Source: CAVVFX01 sp963747535 (GTDB taxonomy: Bacteria > Acidobacteriota > Terriglobia > Bryobacterales > Bryobacteraceae). Taken from it: a DNA stretch of 64,000 nucleotides. Shown piece after piece: positions 1 through 9,114 of this stretch; position 1 is the first letter of the stretch; every line of letters begins with the position of its first letter. The stretch lies in the NCBI GenBank assembly GCA_963747535.1, contig CAVVFX010000006.1, forward strand, positions 806,001 through 870,000. The letters are read 5' to 3'. A program made the translations under genes and the position numbers. The notes beneath the pieces were generated by a model. That model was not told the origin of the DNA. It did not search any database and was given only the letters and a program-made list of their open reading frames with translations.

Positions 1-2112
1 TTCATCACCAACGACGGCCACGTGAAGATTCTGGATTTCGGCCTGGCTAAAGTCGCGCCCACCGTGGGCGCGCCCAACGATGACACTATCACGGTGGTTT
101 CGACGCCCGGCATGGTGATGGGCACCGCCCCCTACATGTCGCCGGAACAGGTGCGCGGCGAAGCGATCGATCACCGCTCCGATATCTTCAGCCTGGGTTG
201 CGTGATGTATGAGATGGTGACCGGCCAGAAGGCGTTCGACGGCCGTACTGACGCCGACCGTATGAGCGCGGTGCTCAAGGACGATCCGGTGTTCGAAGAG
301 AAAATGCCGCCCGCGCTCCAACGCACCATCCGGCACTGCCTGGAGAAGAATCCCGGCGAGCGTTTTCAGGCGGCCCGCGACCTGGCGTTCGATCTGGAAT
401 CGATGACCCAGCAGGACAGTTCAGCGCGGCCCGCGATCCCCGCCAGGCGGAGTTTCAAGTGGCTCCCGTGGGCGCTGGCGGGCGTGCTCGCACTGGTGTG
501 TGCCGCGCTTTTGCTCTACCGGGTTCGCGCGGCGCCGCCGCTGGTCTTCCACCGTCTGACTTTCAGCCGGGGGATGATTCACGGTGCCCGCTTCACACCC
601 GACGGCGCGAGCGTGATTTATTCCGCGAGGTGGGAAGACGGCGAGAGCGATGTTTATATCGCGCGCGCGGACGTTCCGGGGTCGAGGTCGCTGGGCTTTC
701 GGGATGCGGAGTTGCGCGGCGTGTCGCCCAAAGGAGAACTGGCGCTCCTCAAGAATACCCTCATGGGAAACTTCTACGCGCCGACCGGTGCGCTGACGGT
801 CGTGCCGTATTCCGGAGGTGCGCTGCGCGATATCGACGAGAAAATTGCTTTTGTCGATTGGTCGGCCAGCAACGAAATGGCCATCGTGCGCATGACGGAT
901 CGGGGATTCCAGTTGGAGTATCCGGTAGGGACGGTCTTATACCGCACGGCAGGCTACATTTCCCAACCCAGGATTTCGCCCGCGGGTGACCAGGTCGCAT
1001 TTCTCGATCATTCGGTGGAGAACAACTCGGGCGTGGTCACGGTGGTGGATCGGAAAGGCAACAAGCGGGTCCTCAGTGCGCGCTATGCCGCCTCCGATGG
1101 ACTGGCGTGGCGACCCCAGGGGAACGAAATCTGGTTCACGGCCGCGACGCAGGGGGCCCGGCTGGAACTTCGCGCGGTGACGCTGAAGGGTCGGGAGCGC
1201 GTCGTCTATTCGCAAGCCAAACCGATCATCCTTTTCGACATTTCGCGGGACGGCCGCGTGCTGGCGGCGAATGATGAACGACGGATGAAACTCATCTTTC
1301 ACGGTGAAGGGAACGGCGCCGGGCCGGAGAGCGAAAAGGACTTGTCGTGGCTGGACTGGTCTTTAGTGGAAAGCCTGTCGGCGGACAGCAAGAACATTAC
1401 GTTTTCCGAGACCGCCGAAGGTGCAGGCTCGTCGGCCCTCATCTACATTCGCGAGACGAGTGGGGCGCTGCCGGTGCTTCTCGGTGAGGGACATTACCCG
1501 TCGCTCTCGCCGGATGGCGCGTCGGTGGTCTCCCATATCGAGAGCGCGATCGAGATTTATCCGGTGCATGCGGGTCAGCCGAGGGTAATTCAGGTCAAAG
1601 GGTACACGCTGTATCGCGCCGGCCTTTTGAGCGATGGCAAGACCATCTGGTTTCGCGGCAGCGAGCCGGGAAAGGGACAGCGTTATTATCTGGTGGGACT
1701 GAACGGGGAGCCCCCGCGTCCCATCACACCCGAAACTGCGCGGGCGACCGGTTTCGGTCCGGTGCTGAATGGAGAGTACGTGATCGGGACTTCGGGCGGG
1801 AAGGTGCTGTTGTATCCGGTGAAGGGAGGTCCTGCACAGGTAATCCCCGGATTGCTGCCCGGCGCGGGGATCGCGGGTTGGAGTGCGGACGGTCGCGATT
1901 TATATGTGTTCAACGGGTCGCGGACACCGTTCGAGGTGGAGAGGCTTGATTGGAAGACCGGGAAGCGGGAGCCGCTGCTGAAGATCGAGCCGGTCGACCG
2001 CGCTGGTCTGCGGGGGATCAATACGCTCCGCGTGTCGGCTGACGGGAAGAATTACGTTTACTCGGTTCCTCAACAACTCGAAGAGCTGCACACCATTGAG
2101 GGGTTGAGATAG
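1..2112 (+). CDS. Serine/threonine protein kinase fused to a beta-propeller sensor domain (5' end missing)
   Basis: The frame is open from the first base, so the gene begins before the window. It enters at the activation segment: DFG at about residues 12-14, then a GTAPYMSPEQ activation/P+1 loop and the DIFSLGCVMYEM helix typical of Hanks-type (PknB-like) kinases. The kinase lobe ends near residue 130. A basic linker is followed by one membrane segment at about residues 155-175 (WALAGVLALVCAALLLY). The remaining 520 or so residues contain repeated SPDG/SADG blades of the TolB/WD40-like type, presumably a propeller outside the cytoplasm. This kinase-TM-propeller layout is common in Acidobacteriota. 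The ATP-binding lobe and the catalytic HRD loop are outside the window, so activity cannot be judged. The ligand of the propeller is unknown. Confidence 0.93.
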   Translation, partial: FITNDGHVKILDFGLAKVAPTVGAPNDDTITVVSTPGMVMGTAPYMSPEQVRGEAIDHRSDIFSLGCVMYEMVTGQKAFDGRTDADRMSAVLKDDPVFEEKMPPALQRTIRHCLEKNPGERFQAARDLAFDLESMTQQDSSARPAIPARRSFKWLPWALAGVLALVCAALLLYRVRAAPPLVFHRLTFSRGMIHGARFTPDGASVIYSARWEDGESDVYIARADVPGSRSLGFRDAELRGVSPKGELALLKNTLMGNFYAPTGALTVVPYSGGALRDIDEKIAFVDWSASNEMAIVRMTDRGFQLEYPVGTVLYRTAGYISQPRISPAGDQVAFLDHSVENNSGVVTVVDRKGNKRVLSARYAASDGLAWRPQGNEIWFTAATQGARLELRAVTLKGRERVVYSQAKPIILFDISRDGRVLAANDERRMKLIFHGEGNGAGPESEKDLSWLDWSLVESLSADSKNITFSETAEGAGSSALIYIRETSGALPVLLGEGHYPSLSPDGASVVSHIESAIEIYPVHAGQPRVIQVKGYTLYRAGLLSDGKTIWFRGSEPGKGQRYYLVGLNGEPPRPITPETARATGFGPVLNGEYVIGTSGGKVLLYPVKGGPAQVIPGLLPGAGIAGWSADGRDLYVFNGSRTPFEVERLDWKTGKREPLLKIEPVDRAGLRGINTLRVSADGKNYVYSVPQQLEELHTIEGLR

Positions 2113-2125
2113 GAAAACATTGGGC

Positions 2126-2152
2126 CACGAATGAACACGAATGAACACGAAT
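2126..2152. repeat. Short tandem repeat of a 10-bp unit between two genes
   Basis: The unit atgaacacga occurs twice in tandem (2131-2150), flanked by partial copies, in the gap after the kinase stop and just before the next start codon. It contains in-frame ATGs but no good ribosome-binding site, so I do not read it as coding. Confidence 0.6.
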
Positions 2153-2160
2153 AAAACCGG

Positions 2161-3297
2161 ATGAATTGGCGTTCGCGATTCTTTTGGGTCAAGACTACGA
2201 TCGGTGTTGGTTTGATCGCCGGCCTGCTGCTTTCTTTTCATTTGTGGGTGGGGTCCCGGATGTATCCAGTGACTCCCGTGGTTCCCGGTTTCGGGCTGCT
2301 TCCTTTTCCAATCAACTATCTTTTGTTTGGCGCGATGATCTTGCTTTTGGTGCTGACTGTCGCGGCACCTCGCCCGGAGATTTTTATATTTGGATTTGTG
2401 GCTCTGGCTCTGATTTACGCCTGCTTCGATCAATCGCGCTGGCAGCCCTGGTTTTATCAATATGTGTTCATGCTTTTCGCGATCGGTCTGTTTCCGGCCG
2501 ACAGAAGCAATGCTGCGCTCGACAGTTGCCGGCTGATTGTGGCTTGCATCTATTTTTGGAGCGGCATCCAGAAAATCAATCCCGGGTTCATCCATGAGAC
2601 CTTTGGCTGGATGGTCGGCCCGATGGCAAGCTTTCTGCCGGCATTGGCCGCGCCTTTAATAGAATCGGCGATCGGCATCGGACTCCTGACGCGCCCGTTT
2701 CGCAATGCCGCGGTGGGGATGGCGGTCGCGATGCATGTTTTCATTCTGGCCAGCATCGGACCGCTCGGACATAACTTGAACCGTGTCGTGTGGCCGTGGA
2801 ACCTGGCCATGTGCTCGCTGGTGATTCTGCTCTTCTGGCGGACTCCCGAAGTGGGCATGCGCGACGTGCTTTGGGGAAGAAAGCGGCGGTTTCAAAAGCT
2901 GGTCCTGGTGCTGTTTGGAATTATGCCCGCATTGAGCCTGGTGGACCTTTGGGACAGCTATCTTTCGTTCGCTCTTTATTCCGGCAACCAGAGAAAGGCC
3001 ATCATCTACATGGCCGACCCGGTGGCCGGTCAGATGCCCGATGCCCTGCAGGAACTGATCGCGGAGAACGACTCGAAGGTGGACACGCTGAACGTCGACG
3101 ACTGGTCTTACGGCGAGTTGAACGTGCCGCCGTATCCGGAGATGCGGATTTACAGGAACGTCGGCAGGCGGGTTTGTGGTTACGCCGGCAATTCTCCGCT
3201 GCTGGTCATGATGGTGGAAGGGAAGAGAAGCTGGTTCCATCGTCGCGCGAGGACAGTCTATAGCTGTGACACTTTAGCCGGCATGGTAGAAAGATAA
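2161..3297 (+). CDS. Polytopic membrane protein, possibly HTTM/DoxX-like
   Basis: 378 residues with roughly eight hydrophobic segments: an N-terminal signal-anchor, paired segments around residues 50-90 and 100-150, and more up to about residue 260. A soluble C-terminal tail of about 110 residues follows. The block around residues 120-150 (YFWSGIQKINPGF) recalls the helices of HTTM (vitamin-K carboxylase-like) and DoxX/MauE proteins. I cannot see catalytic residues, so the assignment to those families is tentative and no reaction is proposed. It starts 48 bases after the kinase gene and ends 3 bases before aroB on the same strand, so co-transcription with aroB is likely, though a functional link is not obvious. 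Confidence 0.75.
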   Translation: MNWRSRFFWVKTTIGVGLIAGLLLSFHLWVGSRMYPVTPVVPGFGLLPFPINYLLFGAMILLLVLTVAAPRPEIFIFGFVALALIYACFDQSRWQPWFYQYVFMLFAIGLFPADRSNAALDSCRLIVACIYFWSGIQKINPGFIHETFGWMVGPMASFLPALAAPLIESAIGIGLLTRPFRNAAVGMAVAMHVFILASIGPLGHNLNRVVWPWNLAMCSLVILLFWRTPEVGMRDVLWGRKRRFQKLVLVLFGIMPALSLVDLWDSYLSFALYSGNQRKAIIYMADPVAGQMPDALQELIAENDSKVDTLNVDDWSYGELNVPPYPEMRIYRNVGRRVCGYAGNSPLLVMMVEGKRSWFHRRARTVYSCDTLAGMVER

Positions 3298-3300
3298 TTC

Positions 3301-4380
3301 ATGCCATCATTCGGGATTTCGACTCCTCAGGAGAATTACTCCGCCGTCGTGGAACGCGGGCTGCTTCAGTCGGCCGCTCGTTATCTGCCGGCGGGCAAGG
3401 CCAAAATATTCATCGTCACCACGGCCGACGTCTGGCGGTTCGTGGGTGCGCAATTGACCGAGGGGTTGAACGGACGTAGCTTTGAACGTATTCTGCTGCC
3501 GGGCGGGGAAGATCACAAGAGGCTCGCTCCCCTGGAAGCGGCGGCGGAGGAGATGGTGCGGCTGGGCGCGGACCGGTCGAGTATCGTGCTGGCCGTCGGG
3601 GGCGGGATCGTGACCGATATGGGCGGGTTTCTGGCGGCGATTTTTATGCGCGGCGTTCCGGTGATCCAGATTCCGACGACTCTTCTTGCCCAGGTGGACG
3701 CCGCGATCGGAGGGAAGACCGGGACCAACCTGGTCAGCGGCAAGAATCTGATTGGCAGCTTCCATCAGCCGCTCGCCGTGCTGATCGATCCTTCGGTGCT
3801 CGATACGCTGCCGGAACGGGAATACCGCGCCGGACTCTACGAGGTGATCAAGCACGGCATCATCCGCAGCCCGTCATTGTTCCAGCTTTTCGAACAGCGG
3901 CGCAACGATGTGCTGGCCATGCAACCCGACGCCGTCGATCAGATGATCGTCGATTCCGTGCGGATTAAAGCGGAAGTGGTCTCAGCCGATGAGCGCGAGA
4001 GCGACTTGCGCAAGATTTTGAATTTCGGACATACCTTCGGTCACACCCTCGAAGCGGAAACCGGGTACACGCGTTTTCTTCACGGAGAAGCGGTTGCGTG
4101 GGGCATGAAGGCTGCGGTATGGCTGGGAAATATCCGCCACATGATCGACAACGCGGTGCGGGATCGGATTCTGGCCTGCATCGATGCGTACGGGCCAATT
4201 CCTTCGGTCGAAGGCATTCCCGCGGTGAACTTGCACAGACGTCTGGCCGCGGACAAGAAGACGGTGCAGAGCCGGATTCACTTCGTTCTGCCCACGCGGA
4301 TCGGCGAGGTTATGGTGGTGAACGATGTGCCGCAAGAGCAGTCTTTACAGGCGATCGAGAGGGCGCTCGAGGCGGGGTGA
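3301..4380 (+). CDS. aroB: 3-dehydroquinate synthase
   Basis: Second step of the shikimate pathway: NAD-dependent, metal-dependent conversion of DAHP to 3-dehydroquinate in the cytoplasm. The 359-residue length matches the family. Visible signatures are the NAD-binding GGGIVTDMGGF stretch (about residues 100-110), PTTLLAQVDAAIGGKTG (about 123-139), the NFGHTFGHTLE block and the HGEAVAWGM block that supply metal-binding histidines, and a conserved ERE/YRAGLYEVIKHG region. No other aromatic-pathway gene is in the window. The gene starts 3 bases after the membrane protein before it and faces the M14 peptidase gene convergently. Confidence 0.95.
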   Translation: MPSFGISTPQENYSAVVERGLLQSAARYLPAGKAKIFIVTTADVWRFVGAQLTEGLNGRSFERILLPGGEDHKRLAPLEAAAEEMVRLGADRSSIVLAVGGGIVTDMGGFLAAIFMRGVPVIQIPTTLLAQVDAAIGGKTGTNLVSGKNLIGSFHQPLAVLIDPSVLDTLPEREYRAGLYEVIKHGIIRSPSLFQLFEQRRNDVLAMQPDAVDQMIVDSVRIKAEVVSADERESDLRKILNFGHTFGHTLEAETGYTRFLHGEAVAWGMKAAVWLGNIRHMIDNAVRDRILACIDAYGPIPSVEGIPAVNLHRRLAADKKTVQSRIHFVLPTRIGEVMVVNDVPQEQSLQAIERALEAG

Positions 4381-4447
4381 GGGCGTGCGGCGACAGCCGC
4401 ATTTCTTTACTCCAGACGAGAGCGCGCCTGTGGTCGCGTGCCAATTC

Positions 4448-6310
4448 TTACTTTGCTGAACGGTGTGCTTTTGTAGCAGGCTTCAGCGGGGCTTCGGACA
4501 GTCTGAAGACGGGATAGAGCTGCAGATCCTGCTCCCTGTATGGCGAGCGTTCGTACCACCAGCGCAGGCGCGCCGCGGAGTCGGCGGCAAATGACGGGTC
4601 CTCGCGGAGACGTTTTTCGTACGCCATGCGCAGTTCTTCCCGCTTGAGATTCATGCTCTGGGCGAGTGGCTCGAGGATATAGGGAGAGGCATACTCCTTC
4701 TGTTCGAAAATGGCGTCGAGAAAACCCCACCGCACCGCGGAATCCGGCGCGTCGGGCTCCAATATATTGAGCACGACTCGCGCAGCGCGCTGGTCCATCC
4801 TCACCAGGATCGAACCTGTGGGGAAGGTGTGCGGCTCCTGGTGACGCTCGGCGCGGAATTCCACCCGATGGTGTCCTTCAAATGGACGCTCGGCCCATTT
4901 GGGATCGAGCAGACGGGTGGCCGTAGCGGTGAGTTGCAGATCGTGATCCAACGTCTCGGTCTGGACGCCGTGGAGGTGAAGCAGATCGATCAGTACGGTC
5001 CACTGTCGCGGGATCACGTAGGCCACCGGAGATGTTTCCGCAACGGTGGTCTCGACCTGGGAGTAGAGCATGGTCGAGGTGTTGATCGGAGCGTTGAAGT
5101 AGACGGTGTAGAAGCCGTGGGTCAGAGGGCTCAACTGCTGTTGTTGTCCGACGCCTTTGTAGTCGAACGCCACACCTTCCTTGCCGATGACGCCATCGAG
5201 ATGAATTCTGATTTCGCTGCCGGCCATCCCGGCCACATCGCGATCGGCCTGCATCACGGCGTTGCGTAACGCACGGCCTTCGATTCCTGCCAGTTCAAGC
5301 GCGTGCTGCATCAGGTCGTAGTGCGCCCAGATGCGGGTGCGGAACGTTTTCAAGCTATGGGTCTCGACCAGCAGTCCGGCGCGGTTCTGAATCGCGGCAT
5401 ACCCGTTGGAGTAGCGCGGCTGAAAGGTGGTTCCGCGATAGCCGGTGCGATCGCCCTGGTAGGCTCCATACGGAGCGACCACATGGCCGTCGGATTCCAT
5501 CTTCTCCAGCAGTTTGGGCAGGAACTTTTCGCGCGACCACTCGGCTACCGCAGGAGCCACGTCCGGGCCGGTCGGCATGTCGTAGGTTACGTCGTACTGG
5601 TGATCCTCGCCGTCGGTGACGTGGTTATCGATCAGGAGATCGGGCAGCCATTTGGTGTACATGGCGAGCCACGCACGCATCTCGGGCGCCTCGGCTTTGA
5701 CGTAATCGCGGTTCAGATTCAGGCGTTGGGAGGTGGCGCGCCAGCCCATTTCTGCAGGGCCGTTCTGGTTGATCCGGTTATACGGCGAGAAGCGCTCATG
5801 GCCGTCGACATTGAAGACGGGAATGGCGAGGATGATCGCTCCGTCGAGCAGCGGGGCGAGGCGCTTGGTGACGAGGATGTCTCGCAGCAGCATGGCGGTC
5901 GCGTCTTTTCCCGCAATTTCGCCGGCGTGGATGCCATTCTGGATCAGGACAATCGGCTTACCGGTTTTAGCGGCAGCCTGGGGAGTGAAGGCTTTGTCTT
6001 TCGAGACGATGAGCATCACGATTTCGCGGCCTTCGGGCGTGGTTCCGAGGGTCACCAGTTTCGCGAAGGGAGAGCCGGCTGCGAACTTGCGATACAGCGC
6101 GAGCGATTCGGCGTAACGGCCGGTTTCCTTGAAATTGCTGGACTCGGCGACGGTCAGGAAGTCTTTGGGCGCGGCTTGGGTGCTGGCGGTGATCGACGCC
6201 GCTTTCTCCGCGGCCGGTGGTTCGAAGCCCGAGTGCGGGGGGAGCGGCGAGGGGTTCTGCGCCAGCAGGAGAGCTGGAATCGCAGTGGCGAGCAGTAGAC
6301 GCGCGAGCAT
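4448..6310 (-). CDS. Secreted M14-family zinc carboxypeptidase-like protein
   Basis: 620 residues beginning with a clear signal peptide (MLARLLLATAIPALLLAQ), so exported. The M14 zinc site is visible as HAGE (HxxE, near residue 127) with a later DNHVTDGEDH histidine region, and the stretch from residue 60 to 370 follows the peptidase fold with TTPEGREI and NRDYVKAEAPE. The C-terminal 250 residues form an additional domain I cannot name. Probable role: removing residues from peptides or cell-wall fragments outside the cytoplasm. The substrate is unknown. It lies alone on the minus strand and converges with aroB. Confidence 0.88.
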   Translation of the reverse strand: MLARLLLATAIPALLLAQNPSPLPPHSGFEPPAAEKAASITASTQAAPKDFLTVAESSNFKETGRYAESLALYRKFAAGSPFAKLVTLGTTPEGREIVMLIVSKDKAFTPQAAAKTGKPIVLIQNGIHAGEIAGKDATAMLLRDILVTKRLAPLLDGAIILAIPVFNVDGHERFSPYNRINQNGPAEMGWRATSQRLNLNRDYVKAEAPEMRAWLAMYTKWLPDLLIDNHVTDGEDHQYDVTYDMPTGPDVAPAVAEWSREKFLPKLLEKMESDGHVVAPYGAYQGDRTGYRGTTFQPRYSNGYAAIQNRAGLLVETHSLKTFRTRIWAHYDLMQHALELAGIEGRALRNAVMQADRDVAGMAGSEIRIHLDGVIGKEGVAFDYKGVGQQQQLSPLTHGFYTVYFNAPINTSTMLYSQVETTVAETSPVAYVIPRQWTVLIDLLHLHGVQTETLDHDLQLTATATRLLDPKWAERPFEGHHRVEFRAERHQEPHTFPTGSILVRMDQRAARVVLNILEPDAPDSAVRWGFLDAIFEQKEYASPYILEPLAQSMNLKREELRMAYEKRLREDPSFAADSAARLRWWYERSPYREQDLQLYPVFRLSEAPLKPATKAHRSAK

Positions 6311-6371
6311 GCTTTCTCAATCGTAAGCTGTTCGTGCTTAGAATGGGATGTTTCTGAAGGTTAACAAGCCC

Positions 6372-7556
6372 ATGAAAATTGAACGCATCGAAACGGCTCA
6401 GGTCCCGCCCCGCTGGGGGCTGCTGCGGGTGGTTACTTCGAGCGGGTTGGAAGGCTTCGGCGAATTCACCGTCGAAGGGCAGCTCGGCGCCTCCGAAGCC
6501 GCCGTCCGGGAGATGGCGGAAAGTTTTATCGGACAGAATGCGACCGATATCAAGCGACTGGTGCGCGGCCGCTACGATCAGTCTTTCTATCACGGCGGCG
6601 CACACTTCATGTCCGCCCTCGGTGGCATCGAAATGGCGCTCTGGGATCTTCACGGCAAGACTCTCGGCCTGCCTGTATACAGTTTGCTGGGCGGCAAGGT
6701 GCGCGACAAGGTGAAAGTGTATCGCTGGGCCGGCGGCAACAACAATTCGGCCCAGGCCGCGGCGGACGAGGCTGCTCGCGTGGTGAGCGAGGGCGCGCGG
6801 GCGATCAAAATGAACGCTTGCCCGCCGCTTGCTGCCATCGACACGTACGGCGGGATCGCGACGGCCGTCGCGAGGGCTCGTGCCGTGCGCGACGCGGTAG
6901 GTCCCGAGGTGGACGTGGCCCTCGATTTCCACGGGCGATGCAATGTCCCGATGGCGCGGCGGCTGGTACGGGAACTGGAGTTCTCCCGTCCGCTGTTCTA
7001 CGAGGAACCGGTGCGGCCGGATTACAACCGCTGGCTGCCGGAGATCGCGGCCCTGACGCATGTTCCCATCGCGACCGGCGAGCGCATGTGCACCGTGGCC
7101 GAATTCTCGGACGTCGTTGCCCGCAAAGCGGCTCACATTCTGCAGCCGGACCTGGTGCATGCCGGCGGAATTTCCAATTGTGCCGAGATTGCGGCACTCG
7201 CCGAGGCCAACGGGATTGCGTTCGCACCGCACTGTCCGCTGTCGCCTATCGCGTTCATGGCCTGTCTACAGGTAGTGGTGCAGTCGCGCGCGGGGTGGAT
7301 TCTGGAATGGTCGAAAGGGATTCACTATAACGCGAGCGGAGCGACCGGTGAAGTGGATCCGTGGCTCCGTTTTGTGGAGGAGAGCGACTGGCCGCGGTTC
7401 GAACTGGATGGAGACGGGCATTTGCCGGTTCCGGAGCTACCGGGATTAGGGGTGAGAATCAACTGGTCCGAAGTGCAGCGCGCGGCCCGGACCGGAGTGG
7501 TGTGGAGGGAGGATGAGGAGATGTTTTTGGGCGATGGGACGCGGGCGAACTGGTAG
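6372..7556 (+). CDS. dgoD: Enolase-superfamily dehydratase, D-galactonate dehydratase-like
   Basis: A mandelate racemase/muconate-lactonizing-type enzyme of about 394 residues. Acidic metal ligands appear in order: DVALDFHG, LFYEEPV and IATGERM. They are followed by the catalytic-histidine region APHCPLSP and by SKGIHYN, an arrangement that resembles D-galactonate dehydratase (DgoD). That enzyme converts D-galactonate to 2-keto-3-deoxygalactonate. Substrate in this superfamily is hard to fix from sequence, so a related acid-sugar dehydratase is possible and the gene symbol is tentative. I prefer the ATG at 6372 (MKIERIE, the family's usual start) over an upstream ATG at 6348; a gaagg element sits about 12 bases before it. 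The M14 gene is divergent. No aldolase or kinase of the pathway is adjacent. Confidence 0.82.
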   Translation: MKIERIETAQVPPRWGLLRVVTSSGLEGFGEFTVEGQLGASEAAVREMAESFIGQNATDIKRLVRGRYDQSFYHGGAHFMSALGGIEMALWDLHGKTLGLPVYSLLGGKVRDKVKVYRWAGGNNNSAQAAADEAARVVSEGARAIKMNACPPLAAIDTYGGIATAVARARAVRDAVGPEVDVALDFHGRCNVPMARRLVRELEFSRPLFYEEPVRPDYNRWLPEIAALTHVPIATGERMCTVAEFSDVVARKAAHILQPDLVHAGGISNCAEIAALAEANGIAFAPHCPLSPIAFMACLQVVVQSRAGWILEWSKGIHYNASGATGEVDPWLRFVEESDWPRFELDGDGHLPVPELPGLGVRINWSEVQRAARTGVVWREDEEMFLGDGTRANW

Positions 7557-7623
7557 GGGCCGACGTAAAGTCCGGGGCCGAAGTTCCTAGCAATTTGGAT
7601 GCCGTTTGCAAGAGTTCACTAAC

Positions 7624-7672
7624 TTTTCCCTAATACAATAATTGTAGTGTTTTCAGCTGGTTAGGGGAAAAA
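7624..7672 (+). promoter_or_regulatory. Inverted repeat in the leader of the ATP-grasp-like gene
   Basis: Within the 184-bp gap before the next gene, cttttccctaa (7623-7633) pairs with ttaggggaaaa (7661-7671) around a 27-base loop, with one bulge. A TAATACAAT sequence (7631-7639) overlaps the left arm and could be a -10 element. It could be an operator or a leader hairpin. Function unknown. Confidence 0.4.
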
Positions 7673-7740
7673 CTCGCTACGGAAGCTTTCGCAAACCGAA
7701 GTTATTATGCGATACTGCGGGTAGAAACGGTTAAATTTTA

Positions 7741-9087
7741 ATGTCCCAGTTAGACGAGGCCATTTCCCGCTATCATAAGATCCTGGAAGCGGAGCCCTAC
7801 AAGAACCTCTCTTGGGTAAAGACCTTGCAGGACCGCATGGAGACCGAACACCTGTCTTCGGGTGGACGCATGATGTGTCCCTTCCTGCGACCTAATTTCG
7901 TTACCCAACGCCAATATGACAATCTGGTCAAAGGCGGTGAAAGCCTCCTGTCGGCCATGGATCGCATGCTGCAAATGGTGTTGGCATCTCCGCAACTTAT
8001 TGCCAGGATGGAACTTCTTCCTGCCGAGAAGATGCTGGCGGCGATCGATCCGGGTTACCAGATTCCCGAAGTCGCTTCCAAGCTGGATCTCCAGATCCAT
8101 AATGGCACCATGCGCGTAGTGCAGTACAACGCCGGGTCGCCTGCGGGTTTGGCCTATGCCGAAGGCTTGTCTAACATTTTCTACGACAGCCCCCCGGTGA
8201 AGGAGTTTCGGCGTAAGTACAATCTGACGCGCGTAGGTGGGAAGAAGCCGTTCCTGGGAGCGCTTCTCAAAGCGTACAAGCAGTTTAGCGGCGGACCCAA
8301 TAAGCCCAACATCGCGATTCTGGAATTCCGTCCGGCCAACGGCGGATCAAGCGAATACGAACTCATCCGCGACTACTTCCGCAAGGAAGGGTACGCGTGT
8401 GAGCTGGTGGCTCCGGATCAACTGGAATATAAGAACAGGATCCTGAAGGCCGGGAGTTTCGAGATCAATCTGATCTATCGCCGGATCAGCATCCAGGAGT
8501 TCCTGGTTCGCTTCGATCTGTCTCATCCCCTGGTCCAGGCCTACAAGGACCATGCGGTTTGCATCATTAATAGCTTCCGTTCGGAACTGGCGCAAAAGAA
8601 GGCGATGTTCGCGCTGCTGACGGACGAAGCGTTGACCGCCAAGTTTCCAGCGACGGAGCGCAAGGCGATTCGCGACTACGTGCCTTGGACGCGACTGGTA
8701 AAGCCGGGCCGCACGATGTACAACGAGGCCCAGGTCGATCTGATCGATTTCATCCTCAAGAACCGGGAGCGGCTGGTACTGAAGCCGAACGACGATATCA
8801 GCGACGAGCCCAGCTTCTTCGGCTGGGAAAACGATCAGATCCAGTGGGAGCGCGCGGTGCGTCAGGCGCAACGCTCACCTTATGTGGTGCAGGAGCGCGT
8901 CGAACCGGTGAAGTCGGTTTTTCCGCTGTTCAGTTACGGACATCTCGAATTCAAGGAGATGCAGGTGGATGTCCATCCGCAAGCGTTCCTTGGAAAAGTG
9001 GCGGGCTGCTCCAGTTACGTCTCCGGCGGTAGTGGATTCTCCAGTTCGGCCGGCATTGCCCCGACGTTTATTATCGAAGCGAAGTAA
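7741..9087 (+). CDS. ATP-grasp-like protein of unknown substrate
   Basis: 448 residues, no signal peptide. The order of elements suggests a circularly permuted or glutathionylspermidine-synthase-like ATP-grasp fold. There is a helical N-terminal third with LQIHNGTMRVVQYNAGSPAG, a central Rossmann-like half (IAILEFRPANGGSSEYELI), and a C-terminal part with RLVLKPNDDISDEPSFFGW (about residues 338-358) and YVVQERVEP, resembling the nucleotide-binding lysine and the acidic QE motif of ATP-grasp ligases. It would form an amide or peptide bond at the expense of ATP, but I cannot name the substrate. The gene stands alone, preceded by a hairpin leader, and its downstream side is now occupied by an IS110 element. 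Confidence 0.65.
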   Translation: MSQLDEAISRYHKILEAEPYKNLSWVKTLQDRMETEHLSSGGRMMCPFLRPNFVTQRQYDNLVKGGESLLSAMDRMLQMVLASPQLIARMELLPAEKMLAAIDPGYQIPEVASKLDLQIHNGTMRVVQYNAGSPAGLAYAEGLSNIFYDSPPVKEFRRKYNLTRVGGKKPFLGALLKAYKQFSGGPNKPNIAILEFRPANGGSSEYELIRDYFRKEGYACELVAPDQLEYKNRILKAGSFEINLIYRRISIQEFLVRFDLSHPLVQAYKDHAVCIINSFRSELAQKKAMFALLTDEALTAKFPATERKAIRDYVPWTRLVKPGRTMYNEAQVDLIDFILKNRERLVLKPNDDISDEPSFFGWENDQIQWERAVRQAQRSPYVVQERVEPVKSVFPLFSYGHLEFKEMQVDVHPQAFLGKVAGCSSYVSGGSGFSSSAGIAPTFIIEAK

Positions 9088-9114
9088 GCCTTGGATGCCG
9101 TGGGGTCATCTGAG

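Noticed and set aside
5303..6298. A 331-codon plus-strand open frame opposite the M14 peptidase gene
   Set aside because: The minus strand carries a full-length peptidase with signal peptide and zinc motif; the plus frame has no recognisable domain.
5967..7232. A 421-codon minus-strand open frame across the M14 start and the enolase-superfamily gene
   Set aside because: It overlaps two well-supported genes and its composition is that of an out-of-frame reading.
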